Positions 41,403 through 50,300 of a stretch of DNA of 64,000 nucleotides are shown here, piece by piece. This DNA is from Caballeronia fortuita (GTDB lineage: Bacteria; Pseudomonadota; Gammaproteobacteria; Burkholderiales; Burkholderiaceae), in NCBI RefSeq assembly GCF_001544835.2, contig NZ_FCNX02000002.1:372001-436000 (forward strand), written 5' to 3'. The position numbers and the translations under genes were made by a program. Every line of letters begins with the position of its first letter. Position 1 is the first letter of the stretch. The notes under the pieces are model-generated. The model searched no databases, was not told where the DNA came from, and saw only the letters and a program-made list of their open reading frames with translations.

Positions 41403-42419
41403 ATGCTGTCGCTAGAGAAGAAATCGCGCCTGGGCCTGCGCCCGCTCGCTGCCGCACTGACCGCACTGACCGCGCTCACGTTGACTGCCGGCTTCACCGC
41501 CGCGCACGCCGCCGACGACGGCCTGCCGAAGATCCCGAACAAGAAACCGCTGAAGGTCGGCTTCGCGCAGACCGAGAGCAACAACCCGTGGCGTCTCGCG
41601 GAAACGAAAAGTTTCAAGGACATCGCCGCGAAATGCGGCTGGCAGATGGTCATGACCGACGCCAACAGTTCGGCCGCGAAGCAGGTCTCGGATATTCAGA
41701 GCATGATCGCGCAGCACGTCGATCTGCTCGTGTTCCCGCCGCGTGAAGAGAAGCCGCTCGTGCCGGTCGTGATGCAGGCGAAGAAGGCGGGCATTCCGGT
41801 GATCCTCGTCGACCGCAACATCGATCAGTCGATGGCGAAGGCGGGCAAGGACTACATCACGTTCATCGGCTCGGACTTCATCGATCAGGGTCAACGCGCC
41901 GCCGACTGGCTCGTGAAAGCGACCAACGGGAAGGCCACGATCATCGAACTGGAAGGCTCGACGGGCGCTTCCGCCGCGAACGACCGCAAGAAGGGCTTCG
42001 ACGATGTCATCGCGAAGAATTCGGGCATGAAGATCGTCGCATCGCAGAGCGGCGATTTCGCACGCGACAAGGGCCGTCAGGTGATGGAAACGCTGCTGCA
42101 GGCGCATCCGGATGTGACCGCCGTCTACGCGCACAACGACGAGATGGCGCTCGGCGCGATCGCCGCGATCAAGGCCGCGGGCAAACAGCCGGGCAAGGAC
42201 ATCATCCTCGTGACGATCGACGGCACGAAGGGCGGCCTCGAAGCGATCAAGGCGGGCGAGCTCGGCGCGAGCGTGCAGTCGAGCCCGTTCTTCGGCCCGC
42301 TCGCATGCGATGTCGCGCAGAAGTACGCGAAGGGCGAAACGATTCCGCCGTGGGTGAAGGTCTCGGATCGCTTCTACGACAAGAGCAACGTCGACGCGAG
42401 CATGCAATACGGGTACTGA
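41403..42419 (+). CDS. Sugar ABC importer, periplasmic binding protein
   Basis: A 338-residue periplasmic sugar-binding protein of the RbsB/YtfQ type. It has a Sec signal (about residues 1-38, ending AAHA-ADD) and family pattern KVGFAQTESNNPWRLAETKS, VDLLVFPPREEKPLVPVV, VDRNIDQSMAK, IIELEGSTGASAANDRKKGF, and YAHNDEMALGAIAAIKAAGK. The closest match I recognise is the galactofuranose-binding protein YtfQ, so pentose or furanose ligands are likely. The ATG at 41403 is preferred over 41391 because GGAGG lies just upstream. It begins a four-gene importer operon under the LacI regulator. Confidence 0.9.
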   Translation: MLSLEKKSRLGLRPLAAALTALTALTLTAGFTAAHAADDGLPKIPNKKPLKVGFAQTESNNPWRLAETKSFKDIAAKCGWQMVMTDANSSAAKQVSDIQSMIAQHVDLLVFPPREEKPLVPVVMQAKKAGIPVILVDRNIDQSMAKAGKDYITFIGSDFIDQGQRAADWLVKATNGKATIIELEGSTGASAANDRKKGFDDVIAKNSGMKIVASQSGDFARDKGRQVMETLLQAHPDVTAVYAHNDEMALGAIAAIKAAGKQPGKDIILVTIDGTKGGLEAIKAGELGASVQSSPFFGPLACDVAQKYAKGETIPPWVKVSDRFYDKSNVDASMQYGY

Positions 42420-42486
42420 GCGAAGCGTGTGTGACTTGCGAGCGCCAGACAAGGCGCTCGCTTTTTCATTTCGACGGACACCACGC

Positions 42487-44049
42487 ATGGCTCAGACTCC
42501 CCTTCTCGACATGCAGGACATCGACATCGCGTTCGGCGGTGTCGCCGCGTTGAAGCACGCGCGCCTGACCGTTGCGGCGGGCGAAGTGCACGCGCTGATC
42601 GGACAGAACGGCGCGGGCAAATCGACGCTCATCAAGATACTCACGGGCGCGTATCGCAAGAGCGCCGGCACGATTCGCTTCGATGGCCGCGAAGTCGATT
42701 TCCGCACGCCGAAGGACGCGCGCGAAGCGGGCATCAGCACGATCTATCAGGAGATCAATCTCGTGCCGTTCCGCTCGGTCGCGGAGAACATTTTCCTGGG
42801 ACGCGAGCCGCGCCGTTTCGGTCTCATCGACTGGAAGAAGGTTCAGCAACGCGCCGCCGAACTGCTCGAATCATTCGGATTACGAATCGATGTAAAGAAG
42901 CCCGTGCGCGAGTTTTCCACCGCGATCCAGCAGATGATCGCGCTCGCGCGGGCGGTTTCGTCGGATGCGAAGCTTGTCATCATGGACGAATCGACGTCCT
43001 CGCTCGACGAACGCGAAGTGGAACTGCTCTTCAACGTCGTGCGCCGGTTGCGTGACGATGGCCGCGCGGTGATCTTCGTATCGCATCGGCTCGACGAACT
43101 CTATGCGCTGTGCGATCGCGTCACCGTGATGCGCGACGGACAGACGGTCGCCGAAAGCACGATGCACGAGATGGACAAGCTCAAGCTCGTCACGACGATG
43201 CTCGGCCGCACGCTCGCCGCCGTCGTGCACGAGGACAGCGCCGTGAAGGAAGCGAATCTCGCGAAGCGCGGGCCGGTGGCGCTATCCGCGCAAGGGCTTG
43301 CGGCGGGCGCGAAAGTCACGGACGTATCGCTCGATGTGCATGCGGGCGAAGCCGTCGGTCTCGCGGGCTTGCTCGGCTCGGGACGCACGGAGACGATGCG
43401 CCTTCTCTTCGGCGCGGATCGTCCGGCGAAGGGCACGCTCGGCATCAATGGCGAACAGGCCGCGTTCAGATCGCCGAAGGATGCGATCGCGCGCGGTATC
43501 GCGTATCTGACGGAAGACCGCAAGGCCGAAGGGATCGTGCCGGAATTGTCCGTGCGCGATAACCTCACGCTCGTCTGCCTGCCCGCGTTGACGAAGCGCG
43601 GTGTCGTTGATGTCGCGAAGCAGCGCGAGATCGTCGATGGTTTCATCGAATCGCTCGGCATCAAGCTGCGTTCGCCCGATCAGCCTATACGCGAACTCTC
43701 GGGCGGCAATCAACAGAAGGTTTTGCTCGCGCGCTGGCTCGCGACGAACCCTCGCCTTCTCTTGCTCGACGAACCCACACGCGGCATCGATGTCGGCGCG
43801 AAAGCCGATGTCGCGAAGATCGTGCGCGAGTTGCGCGACGCGGGGCTTGCGGTGTTGTTGTCGGCGTCCGAACTGGAAGAACTTACGGCGGTCGCCGATC
43901 GCGCGGTCGTGATCCGCGATGGCGAGACGGTCGCCCAACTCGACGGCGCGCAGATGACCGAGGCGTCGATCATGGATGCGATCGCGTACGGCGCGGGCGC
44001 GGAGTCGACGCTCGCGGAAGCGGTGGAGGAAGCGAAACATGATCGATGA
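42487..44049 (+). CDS. Sugar ABC importer, double ATPase
   Basis: A 520-residue ATPase with two cassette domains, as usual for RbsA/YtfR-type sugar importers. The first has Walker A GQNGAGKST, REFSTAIQQMIALARAVSSD in place of a canonical LSGGQ, and Walker B LVIMDESTSS. The second has GLLGSGRTETMRL in place of a canonical Walker A, LSGGNQQKVLLARWLATNPR and LLLDEPTRGIDVGAK. The degenerate second Walker A is normal for this group. The ATG at 42487 fits the family start; the SD is weak. It lies 67 bases after the binding protein and overlaps the first permease gene by 11 bases. It energises uptake at the inner membrane. Confidence 0.92.
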   Translation: MAQTPLLDMQDIDIAFGGVAALKHARLTVAAGEVHALIGQNGAGKSTLIKILTGAYRKSAGTIRFDGREVDFRTPKDAREAGISTIYQEINLVPFRSVAENIFLGREPRRFGLIDWKKVQQRAAELLESFGLRIDVKKPVREFSTAIQQMIALARAVSSDAKLVIMDESTSSLDEREVELLFNVVRRLRDDGRAVIFVSHRLDELYALCDRVTVMRDGQTVAESTMHEMDKLKLVTTMLGRTLAAVVHEDSAVKEANLAKRGPVALSAQGLAAGAKVTDVSLDVHAGEAVGLAGLLGSGRTETMRLLFGADRPAKGTLGINGEQAAFRSPKDAIARGIAYLTEDRKAEGIVPELSVRDNLTLVCLPALTKRGVVDVAKQREIVDGFIESLGIKLRSPDQPIRELSGGNQQKVLLARWLATNPRLLLLDEPTRGIDVGAKADVAKIVRELRDAGLAVLLSASELEELTAVADRAVVIRDGETVAQLDGAQMTEASIMDAIAYGAGAESTLAEAVEEAKHDR

Positions 44050-45019
44050 CACGCAACGCGCCGCGCCCATCGTGCAGGCGGGCGTGAAGAAGAAGCGCGG
44101 CGTCGCGATTCAGCGCGAGGTCGCGGTGCTGCTCGCGATGATCGTGTTCAATCTGATCTTCACGCAGCACTTCCTTTCGTTGCAGACATTCAACGTCAAT
44201 CTCACGCAGGTCGTGACGATCGTGATCGTCGGCATCGGCATGACGCTCGTCGTCGCGACGGGCGGCATCGATCTGTCGGTGGGTGCGTCGATGGCGATTG
44301 CGGGTGCGCTCGCGCCGATGCTCTTCATGAACATCGACGGGCCGCTCGGCATCGTGCTCGCGTTCACGTTGCCGATCATCGCGGCGGCTTTATGCGGCGT
44401 CTTCAATGGCTTTCTCGTCACGCGTCTGCATGTGCAGCCGATCGTCGCGACGCTCGTGCTGTTCATCGCGGGGCGCGGCATTGCGCAGGTCGTCACCGAT
44501 GGCAGTCTGCAGGCGTTCAACAACCCCGCGTTTCAGTGGATCGCGCTCGGCAAGATCGCGGGCGTGCCCTTCCAGATCCTGTTGATGCTCGCGCTCGTCG
44601 CGGTGTTCACATGGATCGTGCGCAAGACGCTGTTCGGCAAGTATCTGCTCGTGACGGGCGGCAACGAGGACGCGGCCTATCTTTCAGGCATTCCGACGGC
44701 GCGCGTGAAGATGATCGCGTACACCGCATGCGCGGCGCTTGCGGGGCTTGCGGGATTGATATCGATCTCGGTGAATTCGTCGTCGGATGCGAATGTCGTG
44801 GGCCTTGGCGTGGAGCTCGATGCGATCGCGGCGGTCGCGGTGGGCGGCACGGCGTTGACGGGCGGCAAGGCGTATATCACCGGCACGCTGATCGGCGCGC
44901 TCATCATCCAGTTGCTGCGTTACACGTTGCTCGCGCACGGCATTCCCGATGCCGCCGCGCTCGTGCTCAAGGCCGCGATCATCATTGCCGCGGTGTACGT
45001 GCAACGCAAGCGAGGCTGA
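44039..45019 (+). CDS. Sugar ABC importer, permease 1
   Basis: A 326-residue inner-membrane permease of the RbsC/YtfT family with about 8-10 helices. Signature parts are GIGMTLVVATGGIDLSVGAS, NGFLVTRLHVQPIVATLVLF, GGNEDAAYLSGIPTARVKM (the coupling loop) and VAVGGTALTGGKAYITGTLI. The ATG at 44039 overlaps the ATPase gene's end by 11 bases, so the two are coupled. It pairs with the second permease 7 bases downstream; YtfT/YjfF-like systems use two different permeases in this way. Confidence 0.9.
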   Translation: MIDDTQRAAPIVQAGVKKKRGVAIQREVAVLLAMIVFNLIFTQHFLSLQTFNVNLTQVVTIVIVGIGMTLVVATGGIDLSVGASMAIAGALAPMLFMNIDGPLGIVLAFTLPIIAAALCGVFNGFLVTRLHVQPIVATLVLFIAGRGIAQVVTDGSLQAFNNPAFQWIALGKIAGVPFQILLMLALVAVFTWIVRKTLFGKYLLVTGGNEDAAYLSGIPTARVKMIAYTACAALAGLAGLISISVNSSSDANVVGLGVELDAIAAVAVGGTALTGGKAYITGTLIGALIIQLLRYTLLAHGIPDAAALVLKAAIIIAAVYVQRKRG

Positions 45020-45026
45020 CATCGAC

Positions 45027-45980
45027 ATGAAGAAGAATCTGCCCATATTGGTTGCGCTCGTCGCGTTGCTCGTGCTCGGCGTCACGCGCTACGAGCATTT
45101 CCTGTCGGCGTATAACGTGACGTCGTTCTGGCGTTACAACTCGATGTTCCTGCTGATATCGATCGGCATGGCGTTCGTCATCATCACGGGCGGCATCGAT
45201 CTGTCGGTCGGCGCGGTGGCGGCGCTCGCGAGCGTCGTGGCCGCGTTGGCGAGTCCGCATGGCGCGATTGCGGGCGTGCTCGCGGGATCGTTCGCGGGTC
45301 TTGCGGTCGGCGTGTTGAACGGGCTCGTCATTACGCATATGCGGATCTTGCCGTTCATCGTCACGCTCGCGACGAGTCTCGGCGCGCACGGGCTTGCGCT
45401 GCTGCTCGGTCATAACGATGCGGTGGCGATATCGTCGGATATGCGATTCGCGGCGTTCGGCCAGGGCGATTTTCTGGAGTTGCCGATTCCGGGTATCGTG
45501 GGGGCGGCGGCGGCTGTGATCGGATGGATTGCATTGCGCAGCTCGCGGTTTGGGCGGCATGCGTTGGCTATCGGCGGCAGTGAAGAGGCATCGCGATTGA
45601 TGGGATTGAACGTGGACCGCACGCTGGTTTTCGTTTATGCGGTGAGCGGATTGCTTGCGGGGATCGCGGGCGCGATTTTGGCCGCGCAGTTCGGCGCGGG
45701 GCAGCCGAATGAAGGCGTCGGATGGGAGTTGTTTGCGATTTCGGCTGTGGTGCTCGGGGGGACGAGACTGACAGGAGGGGATGGGTCGATTGCGATGACC
45801 GTCGCGGGGGTCGCGTTGCTTGGCCTCGTGTTCAATCTTCTCAACTTCGAGAATGGGTTGGGGTTTATTTCGCTCTCAGCTTATTGGCAGTCGGTTATTC
45901 GTGGGTTGTTTCTTTTGCTTGTTATTGTTTTGCAGGCGCGGGTTTTGGGGAAGCGGGGTTCTGTTGAGGTGGCGCGGTAG
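45027..45980 (+). CDS. Sugar ABC importer, permease 2
   Basis: A 317-residue permease of the same family, closest in layout to YjfF. It carries SIGMAFVIITGGIDLSVGAV, GGSEEASRLMGLNVDRTLVF (coupling loop) and SAVVLGGTRLTGGDGSIAMT. It is the last gene of the importer operon, and its sequence resembles permease 1, as expected for a heterodimer. The final 250 bases are visibly less GC-rich in third positions than the rest of the operon (repeated ttt/ttg runs), so the end of the gene adjoins, or has been affected by, the repeat-rich region that follows. No terminator hairpin of its own is visible. Confidence 0.9.
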   Translation: MKKNLPILVALVALLVLGVTRYEHFLSAYNVTSFWRYNSMFLLISIGMAFVIITGGIDLSVGAVAALASVVAALASPHGAIAGVLAGSFAGLAVGVLNGLVITHMRILPFIVTLATSLGAHGLALLLGHNDAVAISSDMRFAAFGQGDFLELPIPGIVGAAAAVIGWIALRSSRFGRHALAIGGSEEASRLMGLNVDRTLVFVYAVSGLLAGIAGAILAAQFGAGQPNEGVGWELFAISAVVLGGTRLTGGDGSIAMTVAGVALLGLVFNLLNFENGLGFISLSAYWQSVIRGLFLLLVIVLQARVLGKRGSVEVAR

Positions 45981-45984
45981 CTTT

Positions 45985-46058
45985 TTTTGCAGCTTTTTTC
46001 TGGCCCGCGGCCACACGCGGTTTGGGTAAATCCCTCGTCGTTGGTGACACTCAAGCGG
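45985..46058. repeat. Diverged direct copy of the intergenic repeat module
   Basis: The stretch starting ttttgcagcttttttctggc and continuing cccgcggccacacgcggttt gggtaaatccctcg is a degenerate direct copy of the module at about 46166-46240 (agcttttcaacgcccgcggt, cacacgcagtttgggtagtt). It begins right at the stop codon of permease 2. No coding sequence is present between here and 46769. Confidence 0.6.
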
Positions 46059-46075
46059 TCTTTACGTTCTTTTCG

Positions 46076-46291
46076 CCGGATCCCGTTTTCTCTGTGGTCC
46101 ATTAGCACTGCCCCTGTGCGGGGCGGCAGTCACTTTCTTTGCTGCTGCAAAGAAAGTAACCAAAGAAAGCAGCTTTTCAACGCCCGCGGTCACACGCAGT
46201 TTGGGTAGTTCTCTCGTCCTCCGTGGCACTCGCCTAAAGAGTGCCCTCATAGGCCCAACCTGGCTTGGCTCGCGCACGGTCTGACTAGCTA
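46076..46291. repeat. Left arm of a large composite inverted repeat
   Basis: About 215 bases that are imperfectly but extensively inverted at 46476-46690. It contains an 11-bp hairpin actttctttgc/gcaaagaaagt (46132-46157), a gcccc/ggggc hairpin just before it (about 46106-46127), and a module with cgcggtcacacgcagtttgg and tggcactcgcctaaagagtg. It ends at gcgcacggtctgactag. No ORF of credible composition crosses it. Similar elements are, to my recollection, dispersed in Paraburkholderia and Caballeronia genomes. Confidence 0.75.
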
Positions 46292-46475
46292 GTTGCCGGA
46301 AGGCGCAGGTTCAGCACGAAAGAGCATCGGCCCAGCGCTACGCGCTGCCGCCGGGTCTGCGAGGGAAACCGTCGGGACGCGTGCGAATGCGCCTGCGCTC
46401 GCGCACCCGGTTAACCCATCGGCCGCGAAGCGGGACGGAGCTATATTGCGCTGAACCAGCACCTCAAACCGCCTA

Positions 46476-46690
46476 ACTAGTCAGACCGTGCGCGATCCAA
46501 GCCCGGTCATTGCTTCGAGGGCACTCTTTAGGCGAGTGCCACCTCGAACGAGAGAACTACCCAAACTGCGTGTGACCGCGGGCCTGAAAAGCTGCTTTCT
46601 TTGCTTACTTTCTTTGCAGCAGCAAAGAAAGTAAGTGCCGCCCCGCACAGGGGCAGTGCTAATAAACCACCAAGAAATCGGGATCCGGCC
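46476..46690. repeat. Right arm of the large composite inverted repeat
   Basis: This is the inverted partner of 46076-46291, with the same hairpins in reverse order (actttctttgc/gcaaagaaagt at 46607-46632) and the complements of the same modules (cactctttaggcgagtgcca at 46522-46541; ctagtcagaccgtgcgcga at about 46478-46496). The 185-base spacer between the arms is GC-rich, with gctacgcgctgccgc-type short palindromes, and has no recognisable gene. Confidence 0.75.
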
Positions 46691-46768
46691 AACAAAGCTC
46701 AAACGAAAGCGCCGGGGCTATAACGCCGATAAAACGTCGCCCTACGACAATCCCTCAACAAGCCGCCC

Positions 46769-47035
46769 TCAAGGCTCCGGATTAGCAATATCCGCCTCGA
46801 CGATGCGCTTGCCCAGCGCCTCCGCCGCACGCCGCGCATCCTCGCTCGATTCGAACGGTCCGATAGTCTCGCAGCCATCGAACGGATAAAGCACGCGCTT
46901 GTCGCGCTTGCGCACGACCTTCAGCGTGCCGATATGCAGGCCCGTCGCGTTGACCACGTACGATGCGTAGATGTCGAAGCCTTCGAAGGTCCCTGCTTCG
47001 GATGTCGGGGTGGTTTTGGGCATCGGTCTGGACAT
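46769..47035 (-). CDS. Small Burkholderiales protein, DUF6723-like
   Basis: An 88-residue soluble protein. The pattern FEGFDIYASYVVNATGLHIG, TLKVVRKRDKRVLYPFDGCE, TIGPFESSEDARRAAEALGK and VEADIANPEP matches what I recall as DUF6723, a small family found in Burkholderia and relatives with unknown function. I chose the ATG at 47035 (MSRPMPK), with AAAGA upstream; the open frame continues to 47242 but without family-like sequence. It is divergent from the giant hybrid kinase gene, with about 270 bases between, and its 3' end lies against the composite repeat. Confidence 0.72.
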   Translation of the reverse strand: MSRPMPKTTPTSEAGTFEGFDIYASYVVNATGLHIGTLKVVRKRDKRVLYPFDGCETIGPFESSEDARRAAEALGKRIVEADIANPEP

Positions 47036-47175
47036 GTTCTTTCGTAGGGCAGGCAGCGTGAGTACGCCATGTGCTTGTGTCGTCATCGACCCAGCAATAA
47101 GCGTTCCGAGCGCGCGCACCGCTCGCTGCGGCCCGAGCGCCTTGTCGCTTGGGCGTGTCGCATGCGGTCGTCCTG

Positions 47176-47194
47176 ATGGAAAGACGCTTTCCAT
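47176..47194. promoter_or_regulatory. Perfect 8-bp inverted repeat in the divergent kinase promoter
   Basis: The arms atggaaag (47176-47183) and ctttccat (47187-47194) flank a 3-base spacer. They lie about 110 bases before the kinase start and about 140 bases before the DUF6723-like start. It could be a regulator site or a leader hairpin. Confidence 0.35.
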
Positions 47195-47306
47195 GCGAGA
47201 ATCCAAAATCGCGCACGCGATGAAAACCGTTGCGCGAATCATTCGATCCCCAATTCAAGCAAGCACGTCGCCACATCGAGACACAGGGCGAGGAGACCAA
47301 GCGTCG

Positions 47307-50300
47307 ATGAAAGCTGACAATCTGATCGCGGATACGAGGATGAACGGGCGCGACCCGAGCTTCCTGCTGGGCGGCGGCGAAATGGGCGCGCTCATCCGCA
47401 GTTTCGATTGGACGCAAACCGCGCTCGGCTCGCCCGAACACTGGCCGCAAAGCCTGAAGACGGCCATCCGCATCATGCTGACCTCGCGCCAGCCGATCTG
47501 GGTCGGCTGGGGTCCCGACCTGCTCTTCTTCTATAACGACGCATACAAATCGATCATCGGCGGCAAGCATCCGCAGGCACTTGGCCAGCCCACCTCGGTC
47601 GTGTGGCGCGAAATCTGGAGCGACATCGGCCCGCTGCTGGAGACCGCGCTGAGCGGCATCGAAGGGACATTCGTCGAACAGAAGCTCCTCATCATGGAGC
47701 GCAACGGCTTTCCCGAGGAAACGTATTACACGTTCTCCTACAGCCCGATTCCCGACGATCGCGGCGGCGCCGGCGGCATCATCTGCGCGAATAGCGACGA
47801 AACCAAGCGCGTGCTCGGCGAGCGCCAGTTGAACGTGCTGCGCGAGCTGGCGGCGTCCGCGGCCGATGCGCGTTCGTGGCGCGACGCCTGCGAACTGTCG
47901 ATGAGCGCACTCAGGAACGCATCGCGCGACCTCCCCTTCGCGCTGCTCTATGCCGCCGAGCCGGGCGGCGACGCGGCGGCGCTCGTCGGCGCTTGCGGCA
48001 TCGAGCCGGGCGAGCCAGGCGCGCCCGCGATCCTGCACGCCGCGAACGGCGGTCCCTGGCCCGCGCTCGCCGCGCTGCGCGAAAACCAGACGCGCGTCGT
48101 CACCGGTCTGGATCGCCTGATCGGCGCGCCGCTTCCAACGGGCGCATGGAGCGTGGCGCCGGGCAGCGCCGTCATCGTGCCCATCGCGCCGTCGGGCGAA
48201 ACCGGGCGCGCGGGCGTGCTGATCGCCGCGCTCAATCCGTACCGCCTTTTCGACGAAGGCTATCGCGCGTTCGTGAATCTCGTCGCCGGGCAGATCGGCG
48301 CCGCGCTCGGCTACGCGCACGCCTACGACGAAGAGCGCCGCCGCGCCGAAGCGCTCGCCGAAATCGACCGCGCGAAGACCACGTTCTTCTCTAACATCAG
48401 CCACGAGTTCAGAACACCGCTCACGCTGATGCTCGGCCCGCTCGAAGAACTGCTCGCCAATCCCGAGCGCGTGAGCCATGAAGATTTGCGGCTCGTCGAG
48501 ATCATGCATCGCAACGGCTTGCGGCTGCTCAAGCTCGTGAACGCGCTGCTCGACTTCTCGCGCATCGAGGCCGGGCGCATCGAGATTCATCGCCAGCCGA
48601 CGGACCTCGCGCTCTTCACCGCCGAGCTCGCATCGCTCTTCCGGTCGGCGATCGAATCGGCGGGTCTGCGGCTCGAGATCGACATCGCACCCACGCCCGT
48701 CGTCGCCGATATCGACCGCGACATGTGGGAAAAGATCGTGATGAACCTGCTGTCGAACGCCTTCAAGTTCACGTTCGAAGGCGTGATTCGCATCTCGCTC
48801 GATGCGCGCGCCGGCGCGGGCATCGAAATGCGCGTGCGCGACACGGGCATCGGCATTCCGGAGGCGGAACTCACGCGCGTGTTCGAGCGGTTTCACCGCG
48901 TCGCGGGCGCGGCGGGCCGCTCGGTGGAAGGCAGCGGCATCGGTCTCGCGATGGTGCAGGAGCTCGTCAAGCTGCACGGCGGCACGATCCGCGTCGACAG
49001 CACGCCCGGCGAAGGCGCGTGCTTTACCGTCACGCTGCCGGCGTCGCAGGCGTCTCTGCACGACGACACGCACGCGCCGCACGCCGAAGCGAGCATCCGC
49101 GCGCGCTCGTATGTCGATGCCGCCATGCGCTGGATGCCCGACGCCGACGAAGCGCGCGTCGTCGAAAGCGAGGAAGACGCGCCGCTCGGCGTGCGCGCCG
49201 CCGACGAGCCGCCGCCCGCCGGCGCGATGCCGGGCCGCGTGCTCATCGTCGACGACAATGCCGATCTGCGTGACTACATGCGCCGCATGCTGATCGCGGC
49301 GGGGCATGACGTGAGGGTCGCCGCCGATGGCGAAGACGCGCTCGCAATCGCGCGCGAGGTGCGCCCGGAAGTCATCGTCTCCGACGTGATGATGCCGCGC
49401 CTCGACGGCTTCGGGCTCCTGCGCGCCGTGCGCAACGACGAAGCGTTGCGCGAAACGCCCGTCGTGCTGCTGTCCGCGCGCGCGGGCGAGGAAGCGCGCG
49501 TCGGCGGCCTCGAAGCGGGCGCGGACGACTACCTGACCAAGCCATTCTCCGCGCGCGAACTGCTTGCGCGCGTCGCGAGCAATCTGAGCCTCGCGCGGCT
49601 GCGCCATGCGACCGAGCAAAAGCTGCGCGACGAATCGCACACGCTCGAGATTCTCAATCGCGTCGGGACGGCGGTCGCGGGCGAACTGGATTTGAGCCGC
49701 GCAGTGCAGGTCGTCGTCGATGCCGCCACGGAGCTGACCGGCGCCGCGTTCGGCTCGTTCTTCTACAACGTGCTCGACGACAAGGGCGAGAGCTACACGC
49801 TCTACACGCTCTCCGGCGTGCCGAAAGACACGTTCTCCCGCTTCCCGATGCCGCGCAACACGGCCGTGTTCGGCCCGACGTTCGAAGGCGCTGGCATCGT
49901 GCGTTCCGACGACATCACCCGAGACCCGCGCTACGGTCACAACGCGCCGCATCACGGCATGCCGAAGGGCCATCTCGCCGTGTGCAGCTATCTCGCGGCG
50001 CCGGTCGTCTCGCGCAACGGCGAAGTGCTTGGCGGTCTGTTCTTCGGGCATCCCGAGCCGGGCGTCTTCACGGAACGCTCGGAGCACGTGCTGACCGGCA
50101 TCGCGGCGCAGGCGGCAACCGCCATCGACAACGCGCGTCTCTTTCAGGCCGCGCAGGACGAAATCGCCGAACGCACGAAGGCGCAAGCCGCGCTGCGCGA
50201 CCTGAACGAGACGCTGGAGCGCCGCGTCGCGGATGCCGTCGCGGACCGCGATCGTCTGTGGGAACTGAGCGAAGACCTGTTCTATGTCGCGAGCTTCGAA

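Noticed and set aside
46100..46210. Short open frames within the composite repeat, such as one reading PVRGGSHFLCCCKESNQRKQ
   Set aside because: Versions of this peptide appear on both strands because the DNA is an inverted repeat. There is no SD or family, and the pattern follows the hairpins.
45981..46768. Insertion sequence or transposase remnant
   Set aside because: No transposase-like motif appears in any frame, and I could not see target-site duplications, so I call it only a repeat.
48900..49260. Possible frameshift between the first kinase core and receiver 1 of the giant kinase
   Set aside because: The frame is open from His366 to Asp693, with a plausible low-complexity linker (ADEPPPAGAMPG), so no break is needed.
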